The position numbers were made by a program, and so were the translations under genes. Below the pieces are notes generated by a model that had not been told where the DNA came from, searched no databases, and worked only from the letters and a program-made list of their open reading frames with translations. 36,273 nucleotides of DNA. It comes from Cyanocohniella sp. LLY. GTDB lineage: Bacteria > Cyanobacteriota > Cyanobacteriia > Cyanobacteriales > Nostocaceae. Within the stretch, counting starts at the first letter, position 1. Every line of letters begins with the position of its first letter. This document shows positions 15,937 through 25,267 of the stretch, in pieces. The stretch lies in NCBI GenBank assembly GCA_022241785.1, contig JAKOMP010000035.1:1-36273 (forward strand), in the 5' to 3' direction.

Positions 15937-18336
15937 TTAAAATTCAGCACGTATCCCTGCCAAAACTCTAATCCCTGGTGCCGGAAAATTCACCGTGGGA
16001 TAGATATATTCGGCATTAAATAAATTTTCCACATTTAAAGATATTTGTGTACTAGGTGTGACTCTGTAACCAATAGCTAAATCAAATACTGTCGCCGCCG
16101 GACTACCCGGCCCAATTTGATTATTTGATAACAAAACATTGCCTTGACCACCATAAAAACGCGATTGTAGATAACCACTAAATTGATTGTCGTCATACAG
16201 TAAACGTAACAAAGCCGTCACTGGAAATACTTCTAACTGACTCAAAGGCATACCTGATCTATCTTCACCGTTTACATAAGTAAGATTACCTTCTACACTC
16301 AAGTTACGATTTAACAGATAGGCTGTACTAAGTTCAATTCCTTGTAATAAAACATTTTTATTGGCAACTTGAATCGTCGCCGGAGGCGGGCCAAATCCTG
16401 TTGGTGGTGGTGGAGTAATACTATTAAATCCGATAAAGTCAGAAATATCGTTGCGAAAATAAGTTATTCCACCCCTGAAGGTATTACTAGCGTAATTTAA
16501 ACCAATATCAAAATTATTCGCTCTTTCAGGTTTGAGGTTGGGGTCTGCTAAGACTCTACCGCGTGTTGGTGCAAAAAAAGTTCTGTCACTATCACTCCCA
16601 AATAAGTCTATCAGTCTAGGAGGACGAAAGCCTTGGGCAAAGTTAATTCTTGCAGCTAAAGTGTCAGTGAAGCGATAAACACTACCAAGATTGAACGTTA
16701 CAGCGTTAGTATTGTTTTCTGAATCTGGACTTTCACGAAAATTAAAGACATCGTAGCGTAAACCACCAGCCAGCGTGAGATTATTGGCTAGGTTGTAATT
16801 TGACTGGACAAACGCACCGTAAAAGTTACGTGTTCCTAGTGGCCCTGTAGTGTTGTTAATCAGGTTATCAGAAATGGAATTATCTTGGCTAATATCAATA
16901 CCGTAGGTTAAAATTCCGGCTTCACCCAAGGGTGTATCAGCAGAACCAGAAAAACCATAACTTTCAGTCAGAGTGAAAGTAGAACTTGGTGTTGTAATCG
17001 TCTGTGGTTGAAAGGTGGGAGGTATAGCAATTGTAACTTGGGTAGCGTTGTCGAAACGACGGGCGCTTTTTTGGTAGTAACTTCGTAAGTTAAAACTAGT
17101 ACCACCATCTAGGTTTTCATTAATATAACTGAGAGAATAGCGATCGCGGTTTCTAAATACGTTCTCGGCTGAGATAAATGGTGGACTGGGAAATCCGTTT
17201 AAATCGGCGTTGTCTTGACGATAGCGGTCAAAACGCAACTCTAATCGTTGATTTTCATCTAAATCAACTCTACCAGTCCCATAAATATCAAAGACTTCGT
17301 AAGCAGTTCCCTGGGGAGGAATCAAGTTACCCGCCCCATCTTTCGCGTCACCCGCTACGCGTCGAGAAGTACCAATTACATAGTTGGGTCCTGTAATTTC
17401 TAAATTCCCACCGTATTCAGCAAAGCCACCTGCAAAGGCGAAACTACGCACTCCAAATGGTGCATCAGGTTGGGGTGTGGTGGTAATTATGTTAATGACA
17501 CCACCAAAAGCATCAGCACCATATACCGATGAAGCTGGCCCTTTAAACACTTCTAAACGTTGGACGCGAAAGGGGTCTACACTTCCCAAGTCTGGACCAA
17601 ACTCCAAATTAGGAAGGCGTTCCCCATCTACCAATACCCCAATACGTTCTCCTGTTAAACCGCGAATATTGGCAGAACCACTCAACAAACCCAAGCGGTT
17701 TATTACAATTCCTGGTAAAGTTTGGAGGGCATCACCCACAGTTCTGTTTAAAGGTTGTTCCCGTTGCAGTTCTTCTCGTGTTTTGATATCTACTGTTGCG
17801 GGGGTATTTTCTAAGGGTGTACTACGACGAGTAGCGGTAACCACAAGTTCAATATCTGGATCTGATTCTGTAACTTCTGAATCTATGATGTCTGGTGTCT
17901 GAGTCTGTGGGGTTTCCTCTACGGGTGTTGTGGGTTCTTGGGTGGTGATACTCAGCAGAAAATTTTGATTTCTTTGCCCAATGTTAACTACTGGTGGTGC
18001 AGATTCTCCAGTTATTAATACTCTGACACTATTAGCATCTGGAGAAGTTACATTTATAAGAGTAATTCCCGGTGCAGGATTGTTAATAGTCAAGTCTGCA
18101 CCAGATTCTAAATTTAGCTGTGTATTAACAATATCAATGATAAAACTTTCACCATCGGTTGATGTGAAAATTGATGAAAGTTCGCCGTTGTTGGTTTCTA
18201 AAACCAATTCAATACCATCAGCTATTTCATTAATTGTGACATCGGTAATTTGATTGACATTCGCCCAAACTGGTTGAGTAATAGATAATGATATAGTGCC
18301 TGCGATCGCTAGACTCAAAAAATTTAATTTCTGCAC
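15937..18336 (-). CDS. TonB-dependent receptor with N-terminal AMIN domain
   Basis: Start is GTG 18336, preceded by AGGGGTG at proper distance. 799 residues: signal peptide 1-25 (ending PVWA), AMIN domain about 27-132 (VTINEIADGIELVLETNNG, then NVTSPDANSVRVLITG), a Thr/Pro-rich linker to about 158, then a TonB-box-like IELVVTATRR. The plug covers about 172-290 (RGLTGERIGVLVDGERLPN, SSVYGADAFGGVINIITT). The barrel includes NFAQGFRPPRLIDLFG and NPNLKPERANNFDIG-like motifs and ends in RAEF. AMIN domains bind peptidoglycan or other polymers and are frequent on cyanobacterial siderophore receptors. The gene lies directly upstream of the ECF genes and downstream of the CobN-like gene, so it probably feeds that module; ligand not determined. 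Confidence 0.85.
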   Translation of the reverse strand: MQKLNFLSLAIAGTISLSITQPVWANVNQITDVTINEIADGIELVLETNNGELSSIFTSTDGESFIIDIVNTQLNLESGADLTINNPAPGITLINVTSPDANSVRVLITGESAPPVVNIGQRNQNFLLSITTQEPTTPVEETPQTQTPDIIDSEVTESDPDIELVVTATRRSTPLENTPATVDIKTREELQREQPLNRTVGDALQTLPGIVINRLGLLSGSANIRGLTGERIGVLVDGERLPNLEFGPDLGSVDPFRVQRLEVFKGPASSVYGADAFGGVINIITTTPQPDAPFGVRSFAFAGGFAEYGGNLEITGPNYVIGTSRRVAGDAKDGAGNLIPPQGTAYEVFDIYGTGRVDLDENQRLELRFDRYRQDNADLNGFPSPPFISAENVFRNRDRYSLSYINENLDGGTSFNLRSYYQKSARRFDNATQVTIAIPPTFQPQTITTPSSTFTLTESYGFSGSADTPLGEAGILTYGIDISQDNSISDNLINNTTGPLGTRNFYGAFVQSNYNLANNLTLAGGLRYDVFNFRESPDSENNTNAVTFNLGSVYRFTDTLAARINFAQGFRPPRLIDLFGSDSDRTFFAPTRGRVLADPNLKPERANNFDIGLNYASNTFRGGITYFRNDISDFIGFNSITPPPPTGFGPPPATIQVANKNVLLQGIELSTAYLLNRNLSVEGNLTYVNGEDRSGMPLSQLEVFPVTALLRLLYDDNQFSGYLQSRFYGGQGNVLLSNNQIGPGSPAATVFDLAIGYRVTPSTQISLNVENLFNAEYIYPTVNFPAPGIRVLAGIRAEF

Positions 18337-18369
18337 AAATCACACCCCTAATAACTAAAGTCTTGCCTT

Positions 18370-18384
18370 AGTTAATTATTAACA
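18370..18384. promoter_or_regulatory. Palindrome ahead of the AMIN-TonB receptor (possible Fur-family operator)
   Basis: AGTTAATTATTAACA contains the palindrome GTTAAT-T-ATTAAC, a 6-1-6 inverted repeat. It agrees with the cyanobacterial 7-1-7 Fur-family form (TGATAAT-N-ATTATCA) at 11 of 14 positions. It lies 34-48 bases upstream of the GTG start, and a TATTAT/TATAAG -10-like stretch is just upstream of it on the minus strand. A regulator site is plausible but unproven. Confidence 0.3.
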
Positions 18385-18533
18385 ATTCTTCTTATAATAC
18401 CAGTATTTTTACGGTTGTAAACTCTGGAATAATTTCATGCAAAATATTTTTAATAAAACCACAGAAAAAACACATATATTATCAGCTTTAATCTGTGGTC
18501 ATAAATCTTGTTGATTGACACTTAATCAAAAGT

Positions 18534-18902
18534 TTAATGCGTATTTGTCGCATTTACAGTTGCAGGTTGCAAGAGACTAAGTAAATGTCCATCAGGGGTA
18601 CGCATAGCTGCTACTTTGCCAAAAGAAGGTTCGCGGATACGTCCTTCGAGTTTTGCACCGAGACTTTCTAGAGTAGCGATCCTGCCATATATATCATCAA
18701 CATGGAAGCTTAAAATTGGTGATGAACCAGTCACAACATCAGAATCTATAGAGTGAAAGGCTATGGTTGTACCATTAGCATCAATTTCTCCCCAACCAGG
18801 ACTAGCAACTTTTACTGGTAGCCCCAAACCTTCGCTGTAAAATTTCACAGCAGCCGGGACATCCTTAACCATTAACATGACGTGTCTAAATTCTGCTGCC
18901 AT
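18534..18902 (-). CDS. VOC (glyoxalase/bleomycin-resistance fold) family protein
   Basis: 122 residues forming one vicinal-oxygen-chelate domain. The first beta-alpha-beta unit is FRHVMLMVKDVPAAVKFYSE, with GLGLPVKVASPGWGEI following. The second is LSFHVDDIYGRIATLESLG, and the protein ends with the usual AAMRTPDGHLLSLLQP. His7 or so, His in LSFHVDD and the acidic residue region near the end could be metal ligands. VOC proteins range from lyases and dioxygenases to binding proteins, so function is not predictable. It sits between the CobN-like and receptor genes on the same strand, which makes a role in handling the imported ligand or metal possible. Confidence 0.8.
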   Translation of the reverse strand: MAAEFRHVMLMVKDVPAAVKFYSEGLGLPVKVASPGWGEIDANGTTIAFHSIDSDVVTGSSPILSFHVDDIYGRIATLESLGAKLEGRIREPSFGKVAAMRTPDGHLLSLLQPATVNATNTH

Positions 18903-19025
18903 TGTTTTTCAGGTTAAATATCTAATTTCATCTTTCACATTATCAATTGACTTGACAACTTATTGCAAAATTAGAGATTTTTTGGTTTGTTCTGGAAGAT
19001 TTACCTAAACAACCTCTCATCCCGG

Positions 19026-22000
19026 TTATTGATGATGTTCAATCCAACTGTCAATATCGGTATAGGCTGCTTTGAGTTGTGCTTGTTCCTCTGGTGTGGC
19101 TTGCCAATAGCCGCGATAATTAGCCTCAGATAATTTCTTAATTACTTCCGCCTCAGCATAAGGATTATTTGCCCGTAAGCGATCGCGCATCTCAGGATTA
19201 AATACAAATTTCTGTGCTACTTTACTCCAAGTAGCAGTACCGACACTTTGGGTAGTGGCATCTAAACCCAAGAGATACTCTACTCGATCTGCGATCGCCT
19301 GTCCTCCTTGATGGTCATGTTTGAGTATTCCGTCAATCCATTTGGGATTTAGTAAACGACTGACAACCCCTTGGCGTACTGCTTCAGCAATGGTTTTTAC
19401 CTGAATTCGTTCTTTGGTAGTATCAGCAATGACGACATCAGGACGATGACCACTGACTACAGTTGTGGCTTGTGCCATCCCCCCAAAATATTCATAGTAA
19501 TGATCCAAGTCGGTCACTTCAAATTCATGGGAGTCTCGCACCTGGGTAATAAATTTGTTGTGACTCAAAGCTGCTTTGAATATTTCCGGTGCTGCTAACC
19601 CATTTATATTGTTACCGTAAACATACTGTGTGCGCTTGATATACATATCACCTAAATCAGCCTCACTTTCCCAAGCAGCAGTTTCAATTAAGGTACTCAG
19701 GCGATTTCCATATTCCCCAGGAGGAGGGCCAAAAATACGGGAAGCGGCTAAATGTTGATCATGGATTTCTTCCACCAAGGCTTGAGTGTGACGACGGACG
19801 GCGTTCATTTCTAACGGTTCATCCAACTGGGCTACAGTCTGAAAAGCCAAATCAATTAAATTCACCAAGTTAGGAAACAAATCACGGAAGAAGCCACAAA
19901 TATTGACAGTGACATCAACACGGGGACGACCTAGTTCACTTAAAGGAATGACTACGGGTTTTATGAAGTAGCCTTGACCCCGTTCCACCTTCACACCAAT
20001 ATAACGTAATACCTGTCCGACGGTTTCCCCCAAAGTTTTACAGGTTTCAAATCCCCAAAGTATCACCCCTACAGCGTCAGGATAAGCATGATGTTGTTGA
20101 TAATAACGCTGAATTGTTTCATCTGCGATCGCAGCGCCCCTTTCATAAGCACTATCTGTAGGTAACTTGGTGGGGTCAAACTGAAAGGTATTGCGTCCTG
20201 TAGGATAAGTTGTCGGAGTTCGCACAGGATCACCACCACAAGCGGGTTCAATGTAACCGCCATTTAAGGCGTGTAAAAGTCCTTTGATTTCGTCGGTACT
20301 GCTGACTAAATTGGCTATATTGTGTAAATAAGTCAGGGCTGGTGTTAATTTTTCATCAGGCGCAGATGTTCCCTGCAACATGGCTTGAATAATTTCTCGA
20401 CCTTGATCAGATAATTCTTGCCAACGAGAATCAGCCTTATCTAATAATCGGTCATAATCAAGATTGTATTTTTGAGCTAGTAATCTGGGTAAAGCTGGAG
20501 TTTCACTACGGTCATAACGAGCAATTAAATTTAAATAATCAACTAATTCCTCAGCCTGTAACTTTCGTCCAAAGGTGTGTAAACCCATCGGAATTACCAC
20601 CCGCTTCAGTTCAAATAAATCAACGTGCAGCTTTTCTAACGCTGCTTCATAGGGGGTCAAGTCAAATTCATCTGGTACTTCTTCCTGAAGTTGACTCCGC
20701 AATTCATCTGCTAAATCTAAAGGAACATCGTATTGCTCACACACAGCGATAATTTGCCGTAAAATACTCAGAACACGCGGTAAGCTATGGCGTTGTTGTT
20801 CTTCGTATTCATCTAATAAATCTTCTAACTGGTTAAAATGTTCATACAAACCCGCCGGTACAAAAGTTGGAGAAGCATAACTGACTAATTGGGCGTAACT
20901 GCGCCGTTTAGCCATTGTGCCTTCAGAAACATTGACGACATGGTAAACATAAGTATGGGGTAAATCTCCCAATAGTGCATCTGTGGTACATTTTCCAGAT
21001 AACCCCACCTGTTTGGCAGGTAAAAATTCAAATGTGCCGTGAGTGCCAATATGTACCACTGCATCAGCATTCCAACCGTCGGCTTCTTCTAACCAACGAT
21101 AAAAAGCATTATATTGATGATGGGCTGGTAAACTTTCATCATGATGTACCTTAGTCGGGTCTTCGTGTACCCCCCTTGAAGGTTGGACAGCTACAACCAC
21201 ATTGCCAAATTCTATACCTGCAATTAAGATATCTTCGGCATCCACCATTAAGTCTCCTGGCGGCATTCCAAAGAGTTTCTCTGTTTGATCTCGCAGATTC
21301 TCCGGTAACTTATCGTACCAGTTTAAATAAGTTTTTAACGGAATATGTAAAGCGTTTTGGGCTGTCAGCTGATGTCCAGTAAATTCGCCATTATGCACCA
21401 GTCCTCGATGGAGAAACATATCCTTGAGAGTTCCGCTATCGGGTGGGGTGACTTTGTAACCTGCGTTTGCTAATTCCCCAAGAATATTTTCTACAGAAGC
21501 GAAAACATCCAGAAAAGATGCAGTACCTAAAGTACCTTCGCTGGGTGGATAGTTAAAGATAACAATAGCGATGCGTTTTTCTGAATTGAGTTTATGACGT
21601 AGGGCGATACGGCGGAGAATGCGGTTAGCAAATCTCGTTCCTCTACCTGGAACTGGCGAATGAGTTTGACCAATCTTGGTATTTTCGCTGTCCAGTCCAT
21701 AAAGATATATGGGATCAATAGCACCATCCATTTCGGGAAAGGCTACTGTTGATAATGTTTCTACAGGGGGAAGTCCTTGGGGACTGTTTTGCCAAGCCGT
21801 AATTTCCCGATTATTGGAAGTAGAGGCGACATGGTAGGGAACATCAAGTTGTTTTAAAAGATTAATGGTTTTATGGGCATTTCCACCTAAAGGGCCACCA
21901 TCTAAACGAAACCATAATAAGGAAGCGATCGCATCACAAATCGGTTTATGATCATGAAAAAAGTGATGTGCGATCGCCTCGGCAGTTTTAATACCATCAG

Positions 22001-22775
22001 CAAAGAATGGCAAAACGTTGGCTTGTTTCGCCAGTTCAGTAAAAAATTCCTCCCCTCCAGTTAAATTGGCACTCATACTTGTCCCACCGTAAAACAGCAC
22101 TGCTACCGTGGGTAGGTCTGGGTTGAGGGGTTGGGCAGTAATATAATCTGTATAGGATGGATAACGCTGACCTGTAGCAATATTTATAAACCCTGCATCT
22201 GGGTAAATAATTGGTTCTTTTGCCGTTACTTCCAAACCAGCGTACTCACTAGCTACAAAGCGCAATAAATTCGCCAGATTTTCTATGCCAGCATTTGTCC
22301 AATAACTGACGCATTTAGCTAAATTTTGAGAATGATATATTTTTTGCGGTGACATCTGAGTTGGTGTAGATGTCAAAGAATCTCCAAATTGTTTGATGCG
22401 ACGATAATCTGTACCTGGCAAATTAGTATAGGCGAACTCCTTCATCCGTGTCAGCGCCATCACACTCGGCCCACCACCAAATACAGGAATAAAGGCAATA
22501 TCTTGTTGTTGAGTAGCCACAAACGCCTGTTGTAAACAAGCTACAACTTTATCTGGTGTACCCCGCAAATCAAACATGACTGCTTTAGCAGCATCAATAA
22601 TTTTTAGAACTTGAGCAGGTGTAATAATACCATCTTGAATATCGTGTGTAGGTAAAATATCTAACTCAAAAATCTTGCCGTTTGTAGCTTGTACTTGTTG
22701 CTCCCCCAGCAACACATCACCCAAAGGAGAAGCAGAAGAAATCAATACTAGGCGAGGTATAGCACTACTAGGCAT
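19026..22775 (-). CDS. CobN-like large chelatase subunit (cobaltochelatase family)
   Basis: 1249 residues, the usual length for cyanobacterial CobN and somewhat shorter than HmuS. CobN/BchH family motifs: VAVLFYGGTSMSANLTGGE, FNYPPSEGTLGTASFLDVF, VVHIGTHGTFEFLPAKQVGL, the HDESLPAHHQYNAFYRWLE region, GVILWGFETCKTLGETVGQ and RVDVTVNICGFFRDLFPNL. Known family roles are ATP-dependent Co insertion (CobN with CobS/T or ChlI/D), Mg insertion (ChlH) and, for the relative HmuS of Bacteroidetes haem loci, iron removal from haem. No CobS, CobT, ChlI or ChlD gene is present in the window. Position upstream of a TonB receptor and an ECF importer resembles uptake clusters more than a biosynthesis operon. 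Cobaltochelatase remains the default call; a dechelatase role is a hypothesis. Start is supported by CAGGAAAA upstream. Confidence 0.85.
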   Translation of the reverse strand: MPSSAIPRLVLISSASPLGDVLLGEQQVQATNGKIFELDILPTHDIQDGIITPAQVLKIIDAAKAVMFDLRGTPDKVVACLQQAFVATQQQDIAFIPVFGGGPSVMALTRMKEFAYTNLPGTDYRRIKQFGDSLTSTPTQMSPQKIYHSQNLAKCVSYWTNAGIENLANLLRFVASEYAGLEVTAKEPIIYPDAGFINIATGQRYPSYTDYITAQPLNPDLPTVAVLFYGGTSMSANLTGGEEFFTELAKQANVLPFFADGIKTAEAIAHHFFHDHKPICDAIASLLWFRLDGGPLGGNAHKTINLLKQLDVPYHVASTSNNREITAWQNSPQGLPPVETLSTVAFPEMDGAIDPIYLYGLDSENTKIGQTHSPVPGRGTRFANRILRRIALRHKLNSEKRIAIVIFNYPPSEGTLGTASFLDVFASVENILGELANAGYKVTPPDSGTLKDMFLHRGLVHNGEFTGHQLTAQNALHIPLKTYLNWYDKLPENLRDQTEKLFGMPPGDLMVDAEDILIAGIEFGNVVVAVQPSRGVHEDPTKVHHDESLPAHHQYNAFYRWLEEADGWNADAVVHIGTHGTFEFLPAKQVGLSGKCTTDALLGDLPHTYVYHVVNVSEGTMAKRRSYAQLVSYASPTFVPAGLYEHFNQLEDLLDEYEEQQRHSLPRVLSILRQIIAVCEQYDVPLDLADELRSQLQEEVPDEFDLTPYEAALEKLHVDLFELKRVVIPMGLHTFGRKLQAEELVDYLNLIARYDRSETPALPRLLAQKYNLDYDRLLDKADSRWQELSDQGREIIQAMLQGTSAPDEKLTPALTYLHNIANLVSSTDEIKGLLHALNGGYIEPACGGDPVRTPTTYPTGRNTFQFDPTKLPTDSAYERGAAIADETIQRYYQQHHAYPDAVGVILWGFETCKTLGETVGQVLRYIGVKVERGQGYFIKPVVIPLSELGRPRVDVTVNICGFFRDLFPNLVNLIDLAFQTVAQLDEPLEMNAVRRHTQALVEEIHDQHLAASRIFGPPPGEYGNRLSTLIETAAWESEADLGDMYIKRTQYVYGNNINGLAAPEIFKAALSHNKFITQVRDSHEFEVTDLDHYYEYFGGMAQATTVVSGHRPDVVIADTTKERIQVKTIAEAVRQGVVSRLLNPKWIDGILKHDHQGGQAIADRVEYLLGLDATTQSVGTATWSKVAQKFVFNPEMRDRLRANNPYAEAEVIKKLSEANYRGYWQATPEEQAQLKAAYTDIDSWIEHHQ

Positions 22776-23006
22776 AATCTTGTATTTTCCTGATTTTTAA
22801 AATAGTCTCTATTTCAAAATAAAGCGATCGCTAGCTGGGACTTGGTATAAACAGCAGACACTACAAGGGACTTCCAATTTAAAAAATACCCCATTATTGG
22901 GCAGGCAGGGGAGAAGGGAGCAGGGAGACATGACCACTCCTCCTAGCTCTTGTTAAGAATACTACATATTGACCACGTAATCATCAGGGTTTCAGCCTCT
23001 GTGTAA
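22776..23006. repeat. Intergenic stretch with CCCCTGC-type repeat
   Basis: This gap between the CobN-like and glycosidase-like genes contains GCAGGGGAGAAGGGAGCAGG at about 22909-22930, a copy of the dispersed GC-rich repeat family also found at 1786-1985, 23028-23048 and 31067-31120. I see no riboswitch or strong promoter ahead of the CobN-like gene; an imperfect AT-rich stretch around 22800 could hold one. Confidence 0.5.
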
Positions 23007-24086
23007 TCAACCTACACCTGTCAGTGCGCCCTGCTCCCCTGCTTCTTTTTCTCCCCAACGATACCACTGACGAAAATTTGTTCCTACACTTACTGCTAAA
23101 CCAATTTGATGCTGTGACGATAATTCATCGTGGCCTCCTTCATTAGCACCGATATAATACATGCGGAAACTGCCATCTTCCATTGCTACAACACAAGGCG
23201 TACCTACGGCCCTAGCATCCCAACGACCAGAGTTTTTGGGCGCATGACAAAAGACGGGATGCGGATCTTTTTGCCAATGTATACCATCTTCAGAAACAGC
23301 TACACCAATGGAATGATAACCGCTATTGTTGACACCTTCATAAAACATTAAGTACTGTCCATTGATTTTCAGGACATGACGAGTACCAATACCTTTTTCA
23401 TCAAAACTGCCAGCATCACCCGGCCCTAAAATTTGACCACTTTTTTTCCAACGCAAGCCATCCGTTGATACTGCTAAACCAACTAAAAAACCTTTTTCTG
23501 GGTTCAGGGTGTGGTAGTACATTTTCCAGGTGCCATCATCATCACGCAAAACTTGGGGCCAAGCGCAGAATAAAGCATCAAATTCTCCTTCTTTACCCAC
23601 ATCCATAATTGCCCCTTGGTAGGTACTTTCTAGCCTTACCCAATTGATGCCATCACGGGAAATAGCACAGCCAGGACGCATTTTTAATCCTTTAGCTTGA
23701 AACTTGCCCATGTTAATAACGGTATGGTCACCGCCGAAGTACCACATCCAATAAAGATTATCGATAAATTGGACATTGCTGACACCAACATGGGCTGAGT
23801 CAAAGCGATGTAAATCTGGGTGAGGTTCTAAAACAGAACCCATAGTCAGTGGCCCTTTAACTCGTTCCCAATGAATACCGTCAAAAGATGTTGCTAAACC
23901 ACAGCGACCGGTGGGTAAATTAATTTGTCGGTCAAACGCAGCATCTCGGCCGTAGTACCACATATTCCAAGTACCATCGGGACAATGCATGACCTGTGGT
24001 GCAGAAACTCGTTCGGAATCCCACCATCCGACTGGGCCTGGTGCTAATACTAGACCGGGTTGATTTATTTGGGTTTTGTAATTCAT
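23007..24086 (-). CDS. Five-bladed beta-propeller, glycoside-hydrolase-like protein
   Basis: 359 residues without a signal peptide. The fold is suggested by repeated blades of the form D-G-x-W-x-M-W/Y-Y: CPDGTWNMWYYGRD, DNLYWMWYFGGD, DDDGTWKMYYHTLN, NGQYLMFYEGVN and EDGSFRMYYIGAN, each followed by an IGLAVS-DGxxW-like strand. This is the pattern of GH32/43/68/130-like propellers. Acidic residues are present (D in WWDSERVSAPQ, FDSAHVG, WDARAVG), but I cannot confirm a catalytic triad. The last about 14 residues (EKEAGEQGALTGVG) are encoded by a CCCCTGC repeat, so the natural C-terminus seems to have been replaced. It is transcribed with the FAD and CobN-like genes; a link to tetrapyrrole handling is not obvious. 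Confidence 0.7.
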   Translation of the reverse strand: MNYKTQINQPGLVLAPGPVGWWDSERVSAPQVMHCPDGTWNMWYYGRDAAFDRQINLPTGRCGLATSFDGIHWERVKGPLTMGSVLEPHPDLHRFDSAHVGVSNVQFIDNLYWMWYFGGDHTVINMGKFQAKGLKMRPGCAISRDGINWVRLESTYQGAIMDVGKEGEFDALFCAWPQVLRDDDGTWKMYYHTLNPEKGFLVGLAVSTDGLRWKKSGQILGPGDAGSFDEKGIGTRHVLKINGQYLMFYEGVNNSGYHSIGVAVSEDGIHWQKDPHPVFCHAPKNSGRWDARAVGTPCVVAMEDGSFRMYYIGANEGGHDELSSQHQIGLAVSVGTNFRQWYRWGEKEAGEQGALTGVG

Positions 24087-24133
24087 TCAGATTAATTTGT
24101 TTCGCGCAAAGGCGCTAAGAAAAGAAAGGTAAT

Positions 24134-25266
24134 TTATGAATGGCTGGTTACGGAAGGTTGATAGTTATACAGCCATTGTTCAAATTCAGTATCACTGAGT
24201 TGGGCTTGTTGCATCATTTTGCTAAGATATGTCTCGCTATCGGCTTCATAAGCACGTTTTGCCTGAACTGCGTTACGAATTTGGATGACTTGGGTACGGG
24301 GTTTACGACTATTTTCATAGTTAGTTAAGGCTGTTTCTATATTGACAGCATGACGCAGACATTGAGAAAGTTCCCATGCATCTTCAAAGGCTGTATTTGC
24401 CCCTTGTCCTAGTAATGGCACCATTGGATGGGCTGCATCACCTAAAAGTGTGACTCTGCTTTGACTCCAATTTTCCAGGGGAGGTCTGTCACATATGGGG
24501 CGTTCTACAATGTCTTCAGGGTTTGTTACTTGCAATATTTCTTGTACTGGTTCTGCCCAATCTGCAAACTTTTCTTGGAGGCGAGATTTAATAGCAGTAG
24601 GATTTGGGGAAATATTTCCTTCTGGACATAGGGTAGCTGCACTCCAAAATACATAGCCGCTACCTAAGTCGAAGAATCCAAAAATCTTGCCGTCTGGTGC
24701 TGTCATAGACATAACTTCGTTAGCAAGTAACTTTGGGTGGCTGTATCTGATTACAGCGCGCCAAGACATGCGGCCAGCATAACAAGGTTCGCCGTCACCA
24801 ATCAAGGTCTGTCTGACTGCGGAGTTTAAACCGTCAGCGCCAATGAGTAAATCTGCTTTTACTGTAGTGTTGTTATCAAAAGATACTTCAACACCCTGAT
24901 GATTTTGGTTAAAGCCAATGCAGCGATGATCTAAATGAATGATATCGGGTGGGAGTTGGGAGGCGAGGATATCTTGCAGCTGTGACCAGCGAATCTGTAA
25001 CATCGGTTGACCATATTTTTCTTGCAGTGTTACTGATTTTTGACCAATCAATTCACCGGTGCTTTTGTGCAAGTTGAGTTTATGAGTTTGGCTACCCGCA
25101 GATTTTAGGGTCTTGGTGATACCAGGGGATATGACTTCTAGACTATTGAGTCCGTTGGGTAAAAGACTTAAGCCCGCACCCACTGGACGCAAACAATGTG
25201 CTTTTTCATAGACTTGAGCATTTATATCTAAATTGCGGAGGGCGATCACCACTGCTAATCCGCCAT
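24134..25266 (-). pseudogene. FAD-dependent monooxygenase, N-terminus deleted
   Basis: The frame has clear class A flavin monooxygenase features: the end of the dinucleotide-binding unit (GGLAVVIALRNLDINAQVYEK), the DG motif LLIGADGLNSAVR and the late GD motif VTLLGDAAHPMVPLLGQGA. The first about a dozen residues, with the first half of the GxGxxG loop, are absent because the frame is joined near 25264-25268 to another monooxygenase gene. The first usable start (GTG 25252) is inside the Rossmann helix, so the product would lack a working FAD site. Homologues include zeaxanthin-epoxidase-like and salicylate-hydroxylase-like enzymes. Substrate unknown. Confidence 0.75.
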
Positions 25267-25267
25267 T

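Noticed and set aside
19026-22775. Magnesium chelatase subunit ChlH
   Set aside because: The gene belongs to the same superfamily, but the context is uptake genes and not chlorophyll synthesis, and the N-terminal sequence looks like CobN to me; alignment would settle this.
22776-23006. A second cobalamin riboswitch ahead of the CobN-like gene
   Set aside because: No B12 box or core GGTAA/CCCGC elements are present on either strand.
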